Position numbers and translations under genes: made by a program | Shown here: positions 41,030 through 51,701 of the stretch, piece by piece | How the letters are laid out: each line of letters begins with the position of its first letter | Position numbering within the stretch: position 1 is the first letter of the stretch | Notes under the pieces: model-generated | What the model was told of the DNA's origin: nothing | The model's database searches: none | Seen by the model: the letters and a program-made list of their open reading frames with translations, nothing else | From: an uncultured Hyphomicrobiales bacterium | Lineage (GTDB): Bacteria > Pseudomonadota > Alphaproteobacteria > Rhizobiales > Beijerinckiaceae | Assembly (NCBI GenBank): GCA_903847605.1 | Contig: CAINED010000013.1 | Span: forward strand, 248,001 to 312,000 | DNA length: 64,000 nt | Direction: 5' to 3'

Positions 41030-41314
41030 ATGTCCCGCCGCTGCGAACTGACCGGAAAGGCCGTCCAGACCGGTAACCTTGTCAGCCATTCGAACATCAA
41101 GACGCGCACGCGTTTTCTGCCCAATCTCTGCAATGTCACGCTGATCTCGGATGCGTTGAAGCGTTCGATCAAGTTCCGCGTTTCGGCGCATGCCCTTCGC
41201 TCGGTCGAGCATCGCGGCGGCCTTGATGCGTTCCTCGCCAAGGCGCGCGAAAGCGAATTGTCGCAGCACGCTCGCGAGCTGAAGCGCGAAATCGCCAAGA
41301 AGCAGGCCGCCTAA
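41030..41314 (+). CDS. rpmB: Ribosomal protein L28
   Basis: A 94-residue L28 beginning [22 protein letters not shown], with the conserved FLPNL segment and [14 protein letters not shown] component of the 50S subunit. Length is normal for alphaproteobacteria, which carry a C-terminal extension relative to E. coli. It has a clear promoter and terminator of its own and appears monocistronic. The basic composition and AAGG just upstream of the ATG support the start. Confidence 0.97.
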   Translation: MSRRCELTGKAVQTGNLVSHSNIKTRTRFLPNLCNVTLISDALKRSIKFRVSAHALRSVEHRGGLDAFLAKARESELSQHARELKREIAKKQAA

Positions 41315-41355
41315 ATTCTTCGCCTAAAGCTTTGCAGCCATTGCAGTATTCTTAG

Positions 41356-41399
41356 CGCCCGGTCCTGCCGGGCGTTCTTACTTTGTTGTTTTTAAAGGA
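41356..41399 (+). terminator. Intrinsic terminator after rpmB
   Basis: CGCCCGG and CCGGGCG form a stem followed by a T-rich run, 41 bases after the rpmB stop. Confidence 0.8.
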
Positions 41400-41411
41400 A
41401 TTCATCTCAAG

Positions 41412-41427
41412 TTAACCCGGCGATAAC
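41412..41427. promoter_or_regulatory. Near-match CtrA site upstream of the chemoreceptor gene
   Basis: TTAA-N7-ATAAC differs from the CtrA consensus TTAA-N7-TTAAC at one position, about 53 bases upstream of the chemoreceptor-like gene. Motility and chemotaxis genes are common CtrA targets, but one mismatch makes this tentative. Confidence 0.35.
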
Positions 41428-41479
41428 CAACCCGGCACAAAGTGCCCCTCGGGAATGACATTTTCGGGCCGGGAAATTT

Positions 41480-42811
41480 ATGAAGCTGGAAATTGCAAGC
41501 AAGCGGCGCTTCTACAGCATCGACCGGCCTACCGTGCGGGCCCGGGTTCTGCGTATCGCGGGTTCCGCAGTACCGCTGCTCGCCAGCTACGTTTCCGAAG
41601 CCTTCGACATCGTCGGCCGCGAGCTGAAAGGCCACTTTATCGACATCGCATCCCGGCAGGACATAGAGAGGCTTTTTCGTGAGCATTATCGCATCCTGCT
41701 AATCGATCAGGGCGGCTCAGCGCTGGAAGAAAGCTATCATTCTCTCGCCAGCACGCTCGCAGCCCATGGTCAGGACACACGGCTGTGTATTGCGATCGGC
41801 TCGATCGTCATGCGTTCGATCCTCAAGGCGCAGGCGCGCAAGCTTTTCTGGCGTCCCTTCGAATTCGCCAAATGCACGTTGGCGATGGGCTCGCTCTTCT
41901 CTTTCGACGTGTCGGTTGCGATGCACCTTCAGGTCGAGTTCGAACGAGCGGCGCTTTCGACTCGCGCGGGAATAATCGATAGCGCCATCGAGGAATTCAG
42001 AAAGGAAGTGCACGAATTTGTGGCCGCAGTCGGCGTGGTCTCAAAGCAGCTTTCGATGGCTTGCGCCAATGTGGATCAGGCCACTGGAGATACCGCGAGC
42101 CGGTCCGACGCCGCCATCGGTGCGATTGCCGAATCGACGGGCAGCTTGCTGGAGAGTTCAAAATCCGTCGACGAACTCGGCGTCTCAATCAGGCGTATTG
42201 CCGATCAGGCCATGCTGGGCGCCGAACTCGCCAGCAAGGCGGTGAACACAGCCGATGTGTCCGGGCAGTCCATGCAGGATCTTTCGCATGCGCTCGGCAA
42301 TATCGATTCCATCGCGCAGATGATCGGCACCATAGCGGGGCAGACGAATTTGCTGGCGCTCAACGCAACCATAGAGGCGGCTCGTGCTGGCGAAGCCGGT
42401 CGGGGATTTGCAGTCGTCGCTGCGGAAGTGAAAGCCCTTGTCGCGCAAGTCGAAAAAGCGACGGACGAAATCAAGACGATCGTTGCCGATATAAGGCGAG
42501 CGGCTGATGGGGTCGTCACGCAAATGGGCAATATCGGTGACATCATCAGCGGCCTGTCGAATTCGACGGCTTCCGTTTCCGCAGCGGTACTCGAACAACG
42601 CAGCGCCGTCGACCAGATCAGCATGCATGTCGAGACGGTGGTCCTGCGCAATGGCAGGCTTGAACGGGGAATATCCGATCTCGCCGGCAGCAGTCTTGCC
42701 AGTGCGAAGGAAGCGGGCTTGTTGCGCGAAATGTCAGAACGGCTGGGGTCGCGGTCTTCGAATCTCGCGGACGCATTTCAGCGGCTGGAGACGAATCTCC
42801 GCGCCGCCTAA
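41480..42811 (+). CDS. Soluble methyl-accepting chemotaxis-like protein
   Basis: A 443-residue chemoreceptor without membrane segments. Residues 1-165 are an all-helical N-terminal domain; residues 165-440 are a methyl-accepting coiled coil with the hairpin tip [20 protein letters not shown], required for CheA/CheW contact. The N-terminal part has the length and helical pattern of a globin-coupled sensor (HEMAT type), but no clear proximal histidine is seen, so heme binding is uncertain. No other chemotaxis genes are nearby. It is convergent with cobT, 3 bases apart. Confidence 0.88.
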   Translation: MKLEIASKRRFYSIDRPTVRARVLRIAGSAVPLLASYVSEAFDIVGRELKGHFIDIASRQDIERLFREHYRILLIDQGGSALEESYHSLASTLAAHGQDTRLCIAIGSIVMRSILKAQARKLFWRPFEFAKCTLAMGSLFSFDVSVAMHLQVEFERAALSTRAGIIDSAIEEFRKEVHEFVAAVGVVSKQLSMACANVDQATGDTASRSDAAIGAIAESTGSLLESSKSVDELGVSIRRIADQAMLGAELASKAVNTADVSGQSMQDLSHALGNIDSIAQMIGTIAGQTNLLALNATIEAARAGEAGRGFAVVAAEVKALVAQVEKATDEIKTIVADIRRAADGVVTQMGNIGDIISGLSNSTASVSAAVLEQRSAVDQISMHVETVVLRNGRLERGISDLAGSSLASAKEAGLLREMSERLGSRSSNLADAFQRLETNLRAA

Positions 42812-42814
42812 GGT

Positions 42815-44767
42815 CTAGCGCCGCGCGGCAGCATCGACGCGAGGCGCGCGTTTTGGCAACGGCATACGCACGGGTATAGGCGCGCTTTCCTCGCTGAAGA
42901 GTTCGGCGAGCTTTTCGGTCATGGCGCCACCGAGCTCTTCCGCATCGACGATGGTGACGGCGCGCCGATAATAGCGCGTTACGTCGTGACCGATGCCGAT
43001 GGCGATGAGTTCGACCGGCGAACGGTTTTCGATCTCGTCGATGACGTAGCGAAGATGGCGTTCCAGATAATTGCCGGGGTTCACCGACAGCGTGGAATCG
43101 TCGACCGGCGCGCCATCCGAAATCATCATGAGGATGCGGCGCTGTTCGGTGCGCGCGAGCAGACGCTTGTACGCCCACTCAAGCGCCTCGCCGTCGATAT
43201 TCTCCTTCAGCAGACCTTCGCGCATCATCAGGCCAAGATTGCGACGCGCACGACGCCACGGCGCATCAGCCGATTTGTAGATGATGTGCCTGAGATCGTT
43301 GAGGCGGCCGGGATTGCCCGGCTTGCCAGCCTGCAACCACGCTTCACGGGCCTGTCCGCCCTTCCATGCACGCGTGGTGAAGCCGAGAATTTCGACCTTC
43401 ACGCCGCAACGCTCCAGCGTGCGCGCAAGAATATCCGCGCATGTCGCGGCGACCGTGATCGGACGCCCGCGCATCGAGCCGGAATTGTCGAGCAACAGCG
43501 TCACGACGGTGTCGCGGAAGTCGGTATCTTTTTCGTGCTTGAACGACAACGGCGCGAACTGGCCGCGCATGTCGTCGATAACCACGCGCGTCAGTCGCGC
43601 GGGATCGAGCATGCCCTCTTCGAGGTCGAATTCCCAAGCGCGGTTCTGCTGCGCCATCAGCTTGCGCTGCAGGCGATTGGCAAGACGGGCCACGACAGAC
43701 GACATGTTGTTGAGCTGTTTGTCGAGATAGGCGCGCAGGCGTTCGAGCTCTTCCGGTTCGCAGAGATCTTCCGCAGCGATGGTTTCGTCGAATTTCGGTG
43801 TGAAGGCCTTGTAGTCCGGCCCGCGATGCGCGGCGTCGCCATATTGCGGTGGCCGGCGGGCCTCCGAGGCTTCGTCGGCGTCGCCCATCTCGGCGTCTTC
43901 CGGCATCTCGCCTGAGGGAGCGTCCTCCGCTTCCATCTCGCCGTCTTCCATCTCGTCGTCGGCGTCTTCGGCGGTCTGCATGTCGACGGCTTCGCCCGAG
44001 CGTTCGGGCTGACCCTCGCCTTCGGACTCGTCGGGATTTTGTTCGGGATCGGATTCGCCGTCCTCGTCGCCCTGTTCGGTATCTTCAGACGCGCCCTCAT
44101 CCATCATGTCGAGGGACTGGAGCAGCTTGTGGATTGCCTTGCCGAAGGCCTGCTGATTCTCGATGGAGCCGTTGAGTTTGTCGAGTTCTTCGCCGGCGCG
44201 ATCCTCGATCAGCGGGCGCCAGAGATCGACGATCTTCTGTGCGGACTTCGGCGGTGCAAGGCCAGTCAGACGCTCGCGAACCATCATCGCTACTGCGTCT
44301 TCCAGCGGGGCATCGGCGCGGTCGGTGACTTCAGCGAAAGTGCCGCGATGGTATCGGTCTTCCAGCATGGCCGTGAGATTGCCGGCGACGCCTTCCATGC
44401 GGCGTGAGCCGATGGATTCGACGCGCGCCTGTTCGACTGCCTCGAAGACGGCGCGTGCGACCTGGTTTTGCGGCATCAGCTTGCGATGCACGCGGTCGTC
44501 GTGACACGCGAGTTTGAGAGCGAGCGAATCCGCATGGCCTCTTACGATGGCCGCCTCCGCGGCGGTGAGCTTCCGCGCGGGCTCGGGCAATTTCGCCTTT
44601 GCGGTCTCGCCGCTGCCAGTGAGCGAAGGCCGTTCGGCCGCATAGGTGACTTCGAGTTCGCGCACGCCGGACATGGCGCGCATGCAGCCGGCGACGGCGC
44701 GCTTGAATGGCTCTTGCGGCGCCTCGCCCTTTTGCGGCGGCTTACGATTGCTCGATGTCATGCTCAT
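42815..44767 (-). CDS. cobT: Cobaltochelatase subunit CobT
   Basis: A 650-residue CobT, which with CobN and CobS inserts cobalt into hydrogenobyrinic acid a,c-diamide in the aerobic cobalamin pathway. The C-terminal part carries a von Willebrand-type fold with the metal-ion site [11 protein letters not shown] near residue 425. The middle has the expected very acidic stretch (residues 220-310, rich in Asp and Glu). It is 16 bases after cobS. CobN is not in the window, as is common for this pair. Confidence 0.96.
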   Translation of the reverse strand: MSMTSSNRKPPQKGEAPQEPFKRAVAGCMRAMSGVRELEVTYAAERPSLTGSGETAKAKLPEPARKLTAAEAAIVRGHADSLALKLACHDDRVHRKLMPQNQVARAVFEAVEQARVESIGSRRMEGVAGNLTAMLEDRYHRGTFAEVTDRADAPLEDAVAMMVRERLTGLAPPKSAQKIVDLWRPLIEDRAGEELDKLNGSIENQQAFGKAIHKLLQSLDMMDEGASEDTEQGDEDGESDPEQNPDESEGEGQPERSGEAVDMQTAEDADDEMEDGEMEAEDAPSGEMPEDAEMGDADEASEARRPPQYGDAAHRGPDYKAFTPKFDETIAAEDLCEPEELERLRAYLDKQLNNMSSVVARLANRLQRKLMAQQNRAWEFDLEEGMLDPARLTRVVIDDMRGQFAPLSFKHEKDTDFRDTVVTLLLDNSGSMRGRPITVAATCADILARTLERCGVKVEILGFTTRAWKGGQAREAWLQAGKPGNPGRLNDLRHIIYKSADAPWRRARRNLGLMMREGLLKENIDGEALEWAYKRLLARTEQRRILMMISDGAPVDDSTLSVNPGNYLERHLRYVIDEIENRSPVELIAIGIGHDVTRYYRRAVTIVDAEELGGAMTEKLAELFSEESAPIPVRMPLPKRAPRVDAAARR

Positions 44768-44783
44768 TGCGGATTCTTTGCGA

Positions 44784-45770
44784 TCAGCTCAACGCCACGT
44801 TGACGGTGCTCTCCGGCAGTTCCTGTCCGAAGGCGCGCTGGTAGAACTCGGCGACCAGCGCACGCTCCAGTTCGTCGCACTTGTTGAGGAAGGTGAGACG
44901 GAAGGCAAAACCGATATCCTTGAAGATGTCGGCATTCTCGGCCCAGGTGATGACCGTGCGCGGGCTCATGACGGTGGAAAGATCGCCGGACATGAAGGCG
45001 TTGCGCGTGAGGTCGGCGACGCGCACCATCTTGCTGACGATGTCGCGGCCTTCCTTGTTGCGGTAATGCACCGCCTTGGCGAGCACGATCTCGCATTCGG
45101 TGTCGTGCGGCAGATAGTTCAGCACCGTCACGATCGACCAGCGGTCCATCTGCGCCTGATTGATCTGCTGGGTGCCGTGATAAAGGCCGGACGTATCGCC
45201 GAGACCGATCGTGTTCGCGGTGGCGAACAGGCGGAAGGCGGCATGCGGGCGAATCACGCGGCTCTGGTCGAGCAGGGTCAGGCGGCCCGAGGATTCCAGC
45301 ACGCGCTGAATGACGAACATCACGTCCGGGCGACCGGCGTCGTACTCGTCGAACACGAGCGCAATATTGTTCTGATAGGCCCAGGGCAGAATGCCGTCGC
45401 GGAATTCCGTGATCTGTTTGCCTTCCTTCAGAACGATCGCGTCCTTGCCGACGAGGTCGATGCGCGAGACGTGGCTGTCGAGGTTGATACGCACGCAGGG
45501 CCAATTCAGCCGCGCAGCGACCTGCTCGATATGGGTCGATTTACCGGTGCCGTGATAACCGGTCACCATCACGCGGCGATTGCGCGCGAATCCGGCCACG
45601 ATCGCCAGCGTCGTCTGCGGATCGAACACATAGGCTTCGTCGAGCTCCGGCACATGTTCGCTCGGCTGCGAAAAGGCCGGGATTTCCATATCCGAGTTGA
45701 TGTTGAAGAGTTTGCGGACCGACACCTTCTTGTCCGGGAGGGCGGCTGACTTTTCTCTTGAGCTATCCAT
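44784..45770 (-). CDS. cobS: Cobaltochelatase ATPase CobS
   Basis: A 328-residue AAA+ ATPase. The ATG ending at 45770 is chosen because CGGAGGAG lies just upstream; the longer frame has an unrelated leader. Walker A is GYHGTGKS (residues 71-78), Walker [13 protein letters not shown], and the [16 protein letters not shown] segment is diagnostic. CobS and CobT form the chaperone-like ATPase of the cobaltochelatase. The upstream 126-base gap leads to a DnaJ-like gene. Confidence 0.96.
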   Translation of the reverse strand: MDSSREKSAALPDKKVSVRKLFNINSDMEIPAFSQPSEHVPELDEAYVFDPQTTLAIVAGFARNRRVMVTGYHGTGKSTHIEQVAARLNWPCVRINLDSHVSRIDLVGKDAIVLKEGKQITEFRDGILPWAYQNNIALVFDEYDAGRPDVMFVIQRVLESSGRLTLLDQSRVIRPHAAFRLFATANTIGLGDTSGLYHGTQQINQAQMDRWSIVTVLNYLPHDTECEIVLAKAVHYRNKEGRDIVSKMVRVADLTRNAFMSGDLSTVMSPRTVITWAENADIFKDIGFAFRLTFLNKCDELERALVAEFYQRAFGQELPESTVNVALS

Positions 45771-45896
45771 TACTCCTCCGCGCCCGCACCTTGGTCGTGC
45801 GGGCATTGGTTCTTTCGGCCATCTGGTTCCCTGGGGCACCGCGACAAGCCATGGGGCGGCAATCTTCCGGCCGAAAACGACAGAAGGGTTCAAAAC

Positions 45897-46490
45897 TCAG
45901 GCGAGCTTTGCTGACCGCAACTGTTTATAGGCGTGGATGATCTCGCGCAATTTCTCCTCCTGGGACCGGTCGCCGCCATTGGCGTCCGGGTGGAGGCGTT
46001 TAACGAGTTCCTTGTAGCGCGCCCGAATGGTTTGCGCATCAACGGATTCGTCGAGTCCGAGAACCGCCAGCGCGCGACGTGCGGCGATGCCGATCCGGCT
46101 CGAAGGTGGCGGCGGCGCGCCAGCGCGTCGGCGGGCGCGGCGATAGGTGAACATGGGATCGGCCGCAGCGGCTCCCGGCGCGCCGCCCTGATCGCCCTGA
46201 CGGGCCCCCATGGTCCAGGTCGGGCGGTGCCCGATGACCGCCTCCTTCTGGAAACTGGCGACGTCATCGTCCGTCATCCCCTTGAAATAATTGTAGGACT
46301 GGTTGTACTCCCGGACATGGCCGAGGCAGAAACAGAAGAACTGCCCCTCCCGTAACCGTCCCTTTGGCGCACGGTGTTCGCCGGGATTTCCGCAGCCCGG
46401 ATGATCGCAGCGCGGGCCGGACGGGTCCGGACGCGGCTGCTCGTCCGGCTTGACCCGGATTCGATCGAAGAACGGCGAGTTGAGATTCAT
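45897..46490 (-). CDS. DnaJ-domain protein
   Basis: A 197-residue protein whose C-terminus (from about residue 132) is a J domain with the invariant HPD in LVKRLHPDANGGDR, so it should stimulate an Hsp70 ATPase. The N-terminal half has a Cys-rich element, CDHPGCGNPGEHRAP and FFCFCLGHVREYN, which may bind zinc. This J-protein is conserved beside cobS and bolA in related bacteria. The start gives MNLNSPFFDRIRV; a longer frame adds 12 residues. Confidence 0.9.
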   Translation of the reverse strand: MNLNSPFFDRIRVKPDEQPRPDPSGPRCDHPGCGNPGEHRAPKGRLREGQFFCFCLGHVREYNQSYNYFKGMTDDDVASFQKEAVIGHRPTWTMGARQGDQGGAPGAAAADPMFTYRRARRRAGAPPPPSSRIGIAARRALAVLGLDESVDAQTIRARYKELVKRLHPDANGGDRSQEEKLREIIHAYKQLRSAKLA

Positions 46491-46631
46491 CCTGCGATCT
46501 TTAGGTCTCCGGCTGGAGAGCGGCAAGCGCCTCCGCCGAAATGGGCTGCGAAATATCCGGCTTGCCCCAAGTGGGCTGCGCGGGCATGAGTTTTCATCCG
46601 GTCTCGACCGGCGAATAGCCGAGGTTGAAGC

Positions 46632-46910
46632 ATGAGTATCAAGGAACGTATAAGCGCCAGGCTGACTGCGGGTCTCGCCCCGGAAAGTCTCGACGTCATC
46701 GACGACTCAGCAAAGCATGCCGGCCACCAGTTCCATCCGGGCGGGGTGGAGCCGCGCGGCGAAACCCATTTCACTGTCAAAGTGGTGTCGGCAGCCTTCG
46801 CGGGCAAGAGCCGTATAGCCCGGCATCGCCTTGTGAACGAGCTGCTGGCGCAGGAAATTGCGGATGGCGTGCATGCGCTAGCCATCGTTGCGAAAGCGCC
46901 GGGGGAGTGA
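46632..46910 (+). CDS. bolA: BolA-family protein
   Basis: A 92-residue BolA protein with HFTVKVVSAAFAGKSRIARHRLVNELL, the family core, seen at about residues 46-72. BolA proteins partner with monothiol glutaredoxins to carry [2Fe-2S] clusters and affect stress and morphology. It is divergent from the DnaJ-like gene and 3 bases before the next gene. Confidence 0.95.
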   Translation: MSIKERISARLTAGLAPESLDVIDDSAKHAGHQFHPGGVEPRGETHFTVKVVSAAFAGKSRIARHRLVNELLAQEIADGVHALAIVAKAPGE

Positions 46911-46913
46911 CAT

Positions 46914-47333
46914 TTGGAAATTATCGCCGAAATTCTTTTTTCGATTCTCGGCGCTGTGGTGGAATTCGTATTCAGTATCGCATTCCAGATCGTTGCCGAG
47001 TTTTTCGCTCATATCTTTGGCTATTCCCGTGCGAAGGGAAAGCCATTGTCGGCGACAATGATGCGCGTTGCGGCCGTCGCTGCTTATGTATTCGGTGGTG
47101 TACTTGCGGGATTCCTGAGCCTTTGGCTCGCGCCGAAGCTGATGCTCGACCAAAATTGGCAACGTATCGTCAATTTGCTGCTGATGCCGGTAGTCGTCGG
47201 TTTGTCGATGCAAATGTGGGACAACTGGAAATATCAATCCGGCAAGCCGGCGTCCGCTCTTCCCGGCTTTGCGCGCGGTTATTTGTTTGCGTTGGTTATG
47301 ACGGGCGTGCGCTTAATCTGGGGCAAATCATAG
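46914..47333 (+). CDS. Hypothetical membrane protein
   Basis: A 139-residue protein with a TTG start 3 bases after bolA and about four membrane helices (LGAVVEFVFSIAFQIVAEFF first). I do not recognise the family. The close spacing to bolA suggests coupled translation. Codon use looks like the neighbours. It ends 18 bases before the convergent desaturase-like gene. Confidence 0.65.
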   Translation: MEIIAEILFSILGAVVEFVFSIAFQIVAEFFAHIFGYSRAKGKPLSATMMRVAAVAAYVFGGVLAGFLSLWLAPKLMLDQNWQRIVNLLLMPVVVGLSMQMWDNWKYQSGKPASALPGFARGYLFALVMTGVRLIWGKS

Positions 47334-47351
47334 CTAACGCGTTCGTGCAAA

Positions 47352-48140
47352 TCAGCGTTTGTCCGCAGCCGTTTTTGTGGATGAGGCGTCGTTCCCATCG
47401 GCCTCGAGCGGGGCGTCGTAAACATCGCGGAAGCAAAGCATATCGCCGATCTTGCGTTCGTTGTGATTGGGGAAACCGCAGGCCGGCGCGAAGTCCGTCG
47501 CATCGCGATAGGTGCCGAACAGCCGGTCCCATATGGGAAGGTCGGAGAAATTGAAACGATGGACATCGCGCTCGTGATGGATCGAATGCAATTCCGGCGT
47601 TTGGATGATGTAGCGGGCCCACGAGGGCGTACGCAGATTCGCGTGATAAAAATATTCGCCGGTCGCCGCGAAAAAGTTGAACCAGATCGCGCCCTCGATG
47701 GATACGCCGCAGAAAAGATAGAGCACGACGGCGGCGAGCAGCGCGTCGGAAAAGATTTCGACGGGATGCTTGTAGAAGGAAGTGAGCGCCTCGATGCGCG
47801 CGGGCGAATGATGGATCTGGTGAAACACCTGCCAGAAGCCCGAAGCGTGGCGCAGGCGGTGCCACCAGTAGAAAAAGAAAGACCCGACGAACCAGCCGAT
47901 GAAGCCTTCCAGTACGGGCATTTTGAGCGCAGACAGATTTAGCAGAGATATGCCGCCCGCGAGCTTGATCCACAGATTATTGGTCGCCACTGTGATAGCA
48001 AGCTGAAATCCGTTAAAGAGCAGCGCACGCGCATACCAGCCCGGCGCGTTCGGCAGTTCCCGTCCCGGCCAAATCCGTTCCGCCGCCAAAAACAGCAATG
48101 TGACGGCAAGCGTCAAGATCATGGGAAGTGTGAACAGCAT
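47352..48140 (-). CDS. Sterol desaturase/fatty-acid hydroxylase family protein
   Basis: A 262-residue integral membrane di-iron oxygenase. The eight-histidine motif is complete: HRLRH, HQIHHS and HSIHHERDVH, with several membrane helices before and between them. Members hydroxylate or desaturate sterols, hopanoids, fatty acids or carotenoids; the substrate here is not readable. The start ending at 48140 is preferred; a GTG/ATG start at 48209 adds 23 residues without a clear feature. Confidence 0.9.
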   Translation of the reverse strand: MLFTLPMILTLAVTLLFLAAERIWPGRELPNAPGWYARALLFNGFQLAITVATNNLWIKLAGGISLLNLSALKMPVLEGFIGWFVGSFFFYWWHRLRHASGFWQVFHQIHHSPARIEALTSFYKHPVEIFSDALLAAVVLYLFCGVSIEGAIWFNFFAATGEYFYHANLRTPSWARYIIQTPELHSIHHERDVHRFNFSDLPIWDRLFGTYRDATDFAPACGFPNHNERKIGDMLCFRDVYDAPLEADGNDASSTKTAADKR

Positions 48141-48308
48141 GTCGCCCGCCAATATTGAACCTTGCGGCAGTGTATCGATGCCAGAACTATCTGTAGTGCG
48201 TAACCGCACCCGCGCTCATGCTCTCGAGCACCTTCGCAATGCACAATACGACATGCTTAACAAGGTCTTGCTACGGGGTTAAGCTGGTCATCAAAGAGGG
48301 AGGATGAC

Positions 48309-49292
48309 ATGATCTTTACCCGGCGCAGTTTGATGCGCGGTAGCGCCGTAACCATTGCCGGTCTTGCTTCGCCGAGCATCCTCCGCGCGCAATCGGCCGC
48401 TGATTTTCCCAATCGCGAGATCATAGCGATGTGCGGCTTTCCGCCGGGCTCGTTCAACGACGTCATCGTGCGCGTCTTCACCAACAAATTGCAAGCGCAT
48501 ACGGGCAAGACGATCATCGTGCAGAACAGGCCCGGTGCTTTTGCCAACATCGCCACGGAAGCAGTCGCGCGCGCAAAGCCCGACGGACACACGATTTATC
48601 TATCTGGCAGTTCGGCGCTGGCTGCTGCGCCGCACATCTTCAAGAAGATCAATTTCGATCCGGTCCAGGATTTCACTTATGTCTCGACTCTCGCGACGAT
48701 CAGCTTCGTCCTGCTGGTCGATGCGCAGAAGCCGCTTCATTCGGTCGCAGACCTGACCAGACACATGAAAGCCAAGGGCAAAGGCGCCTATGCTTCGGCG
48801 AGCCTGACGAGCCATGTCGCATCGGAACTCTACAGGCATATCGCCGGATTCGACGCCGACCTCGTCAACTACCGCACGACTGTGAATTCGATGAACGATC
48901 TTCTGGGCGGGCAGATCGACTTCACCTTCGCGAGTTCGTCCTTCGGGCTGGAGCAGCAGGCAGCAGGCCGGCTGCGTATTCTTGCCATGACCGGCACGAA
49001 GCGCATGGAATCGGTGCCGGGCGTTCCCACCATGGTCGAGCAGGGCGTCCCCGGCTTCGACCTCGACGACTTCTGGATTGTGTCCGTTCCGGCGAAGACG
49101 CCCCCGGCCATCGTCGCGAAGCTGGAGCAATGGTTCGGCGAAATCGTCGCTACGGACGAAGTGAAGCAATCGCTTCTGCGCATAGGGCTCGATCCGCTGC
49201 CGGGAAGCGCGGCGGTTGCCCGCGAAAAGATGGCGGCGCAGACGGCCGCGTGGAAGCGGCTGGTCGAGATTGCGAAAGTTGAGAAGATGTAA
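48309..49292 (+). CDS. Bug-family (TctC-type) solute-binding protein
   Basis: A 327-residue periplasmic binding protein of the Bug family used by tripartite tricarboxylate transporters. The N-terminus has a twin-arginine-like signal (TRRSLMRGSAVTIAGLASPS). The mature part shows PPGSFNDVIVRVF, NRPGAFANIATEAVARAKPDG and VPGVPTMVEQGVPGF, all characteristic. No TctA/TctB membrane components are adjacent, so it is an orphan. Ligand unknown, usually a carboxylate. Confidence 0.9.
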   Translation: MIFTRRSLMRGSAVTIAGLASPSILRAQSAADFPNREIIAMCGFPPGSFNDVIVRVFTNKLQAHTGKTIIVQNRPGAFANIATEAVARAKPDGHTIYLSGSSALAAAPHIFKKINFDPVQDFTYVSTLATISFVLLVDAQKPLHSVADLTRHMKAKGKGAYASASLTSHVASELYRHIAGFDADLVNYRTTVNSMNDLLGGQIDFTFASSSFGLEQQAAGRLRILAMTGTKRMESVPGVPTMVEQGVPGFDLDDFWIVSVPAKTPPAIVAKLEQWFGEIVATDEVKQSLLRIGLDPLPGSAAVAREKMAAQTAAWKRLVEIAKVEKM

Positions 49293-49503
49293 GGCCTTTG
49301 CCTTCACCCGTAGAAATGCGGTAGCGCGCCAGCCCCCTCCAAAAGGCCCAATCCGCCGCACCCCGGTTTAGGTTGCGAAGCACAAAAGCCTGTGATAACC
49401 GAACCGCGCCTTCGGGGCCCGGGCTGCTTGCGGCTATTCCGGGTTTCGTTTCCTGACAGATCGCTATGCATGCGCAGCCCTTCGGGCCGCACCGTCTTGA
49501 AGC

Positions 49504-50106
49504 GTGATCTTTCAGAATTTTGCCGCTGCAGGGGCCGTAACATTGGCTGGGGAAGACTCAATAGTATCGGGAATGGCCGGGCGCTACGCGCTGGCGCTTT
49601 TCGAACTGGCTCGTGATCGCAAGGCGATTGATGCTGTCGCTGCCGATCTTAATATATTCAATGGCTTGGTTGCCGAGAGCGCCGATCTTCAGCGTCTCGT
49701 GAGGAGCCCGGTCTTTACGGCCGAAGAGCAGACCAAGGCTCTTGGCGCGATCCTCGACAAGGCCGGCATCGGCGGCGTCGCGGCCAACTTCCTCAAGCTC
49801 GTCGCCAACAAGCGCCGGCTGTTTGCCATCGGCGACATGATCGCCGGCTTCGGCAAGCTCGTGGACCGCGAAAAGGGTGTCACGCGTGCCGAGGTCACCG
49901 TCGCCGAGCCGCTGAACGATTCTCATACACAAGCGCTGAAAGCGGCGCTCGCAGAAGTCTCCGGCGGCAAGTCCGTCGAGGTCGATGTCAAGGTCGACCC
50001 CGCCATTATCGGCGGCCTCGTCGTGAAGCTCGGCTCACGCATGGTCGACTCGTCGCTGAGAACCAAACTCAATTCAATCCGCACACGAATGAAAGAGGTC
50101 GGCTGA
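49504..50106 (+). CDS. atpH: ATP synthase F1 subunit delta
   Basis: A 200-residue OSCP/delta subunit, which links the stator stalk to F1. Features are [17 protein letters not shown] at the start, [15 protein letters not shown], and the C-terminal [20 protein letters not shown]. The GTG at 49504 is the longest start; a TTG at 49543 ([16 protein letters not shown]) is about as likely. It is the first gene of the F1 operon; the stop overlaps the atpA start by a base. The preceding 211 bases must hold the promoter, which I cannot pinpoint. Confidence 0.96.
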   Translation: MIFQNFAAAGAVTLAGEDSIVSGMAGRYALALFELARDRKAIDAVAADLNIFNGLVAESADLQRLVRSPVFTAEEQTKALGAILDKAGIGGVAANFLKLVANKRRLFAIGDMIAGFGKLVDREKGVTRAEVTVAEPLNDSHTQALKAALAEVSGGKSVEVDVKVDPAIIGGLVVKLGSRMVDSSLRTKLNSIRTRMKEVG

Positions 50107-51635
50107 TGGATATCCGCGCCGCAGAAATTTCTGCGATTCTCAAGAACGAGATCGCCAATTTCGGCAATGAAGCTGAAGTCACCGAAGTCGGCCAGGTGCT
50201 GTCGGTCGGCGACGGTATCGCCCGCGTCTATGGCCTCGACAATGTCCAGGCCGGTGAAATGGTCGAATTCGAGAACGGCATCCGCGGGATGGCGCTCAAT
50301 CTCGAAAGCGACAACGTCGGTATCGTTATTTTCGGCTCCGACCGCGATATTAAAGAAGGCCAGACGGTCAAGCGGACCGGCGCCATCGTCGACGTGCCGG
50401 TCGGCAAGGAAATGCTAGGACGCGTCGTCGACGCCCTCGGCAACCCGATCGACGGCAAGGGCCCGATCAAGGCTGCCAAGCGCGCCCGCGTGGACGTGAA
50501 AGCGCCTGGCATCATTCCCCGCAAGTCGGTGCATGAGCCGATGGCGACCGGCCTCAAGGCCGTCGACGCGCTGATCCCGATCGGCCGCGGCCAGCGCGAA
50601 CTGATCATCGGCGACCGTCAGACCGGCAAGACCGCCGTCGCGCTCGACGCGATCCTGAACCAGAAGCCGCTGAACCAGTCGACCGACGAACACGTCAAGC
50701 TCTATTGCGTGTATGTCGCCATCGGCCAGAAGCGCTCCACCGTCGCCCAGTTCGTGAAGGTGCTCGAGGAACAGGGCGCGCTGGAATATTCTATCGTCGT
50801 CGCCGCCACGGCGTCGGATCCCGCCCCGATGCAGTTCCTCGCGCCGTTCGCCGGCTGCGCCATGGGCGAATATTTCCGCGACAACGGCATGCACGCGCTG
50901 ATCATCTATGACGATCTGTCGAAGCAGGCCGTTGCGTACCGCCAGATGTCTCTGCTGCTGCGCCGCCCGCCGGGCCGCGAAGCCTATCCCGGCGACGTCT
51001 TCTACCTCCACTCCCGCCTGCTCGAGCGCGCCGCCAAGCTCAATGACGACAACGGCAAAGGCTCGCTGACGGCGCTGCCGGTCATCGAGACGCAGGCCAA
51101 TGACGTGTCGGCCTATATCCCGACCAACGTGATCTCGATCACCGATGGCCAGATATTCCTCGAAACCGACCTGTTCTACCAGGGCATCCGCCCGGCGGTG
51201 AACGTTGGTCTGTCCGTGTCGCGCGTCGGTTCGTCGGCGCAGACCAAGGCGATGAAAAAGGTCGCCGGCAAGATCAAGGGCGAACTCGCCCAGTATCGCG
51301 AAATGGCCGCCTTCGCGCAGTTCGGCTCCGATCTCGACGCCACGACGCAGCGCCTGCTGAATCGCGGCTCGCGCCTCACCGAGCTCCTCAAGCAGGCGCA
51401 GTTCGCGCCGCTGAAGATGGAAGAGCAGGTCTGCGTGATCTGGGCCGGGACCAACGGCTTCCTCGATCCGCTGCCTGTCAACCGCGTGCGCGCTTTCGAG
51501 GATGGCCTGCTGGCGCTTCTGCGCAGCAAGCACAACGACATCCTCGAGGACATCCGCAATACGCGCGATCTGTCGTCGGACACCGAGGGCAAGCTGCGTG
51601 CGGTGGTTCAGGAACACGCCAAGAATTTCGCCTGA
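50106..51635 (+). CDS. atpA: ATP synthase F1 subunit alpha
   Basis: A 509-residue alpha subunit with the P-loop GDRQTGKT at residues 169-176 and typical [14 protein letters not shown] at the start. It forms the alpha3beta3 ring and holds the non-catalytic nucleotide sites. Gene order atpHAGDC without F0 subunit genes nearby is the normal split arrangement in alphaproteobacteria. Confidence 0.99.
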   Translation: MDIRAAEISAILKNEIANFGNEAEVTEVGQVLSVGDGIARVYGLDNVQAGEMVEFENGIRGMALNLESDNVGIVIFGSDRDIKEGQTVKRTGAIVDVPVGKEMLGRVVDALGNPIDGKGPIKAAKRARVDVKAPGIIPRKSVHEPMATGLKAVDALIPIGRGQRELIIGDRQTGKTAVALDAILNQKPLNQSTDEHVKLYCVYVAIGQKRSTVAQFVKVLEEQGALEYSIVVAATASDPAPMQFLAPFAGCAMGEYFRDNGMHALIIYDDLSKQAVAYRQMSLLLRRPPGREAYPGDVFYLHSRLLERAAKLNDDNGKGSLTALPVIETQANDVSAYIPTNVISITDGQIFLETDLFYQGIRPAVNVGLSVSRVGSSAQTKAMKKVAGKIKGELAQYREMAAFAQFGSDLDATTQRLLNRGSRLTELLKQAQFAPLKMEEQVCVIWAGTNGFLDPLPVNRVRAFEDGLLALLRSKHNDILEDIRNTRDLSSDTEGKLRAVVQEHAKNFA

Positions 51636-51701
51636 TCCGAATCTGGTGATGAGAGCCTGCATTTCGGTTGCTTGCCGGGATGGGGGAACAGAGAGACCTA
51701 A

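Noticed and set aside
49293-49503. Small gene or promoter before atpH
   Set aside because: Stop-free stretches are short and lack family resemblance, and no promoter boxes stood out, so I left it unannotated.
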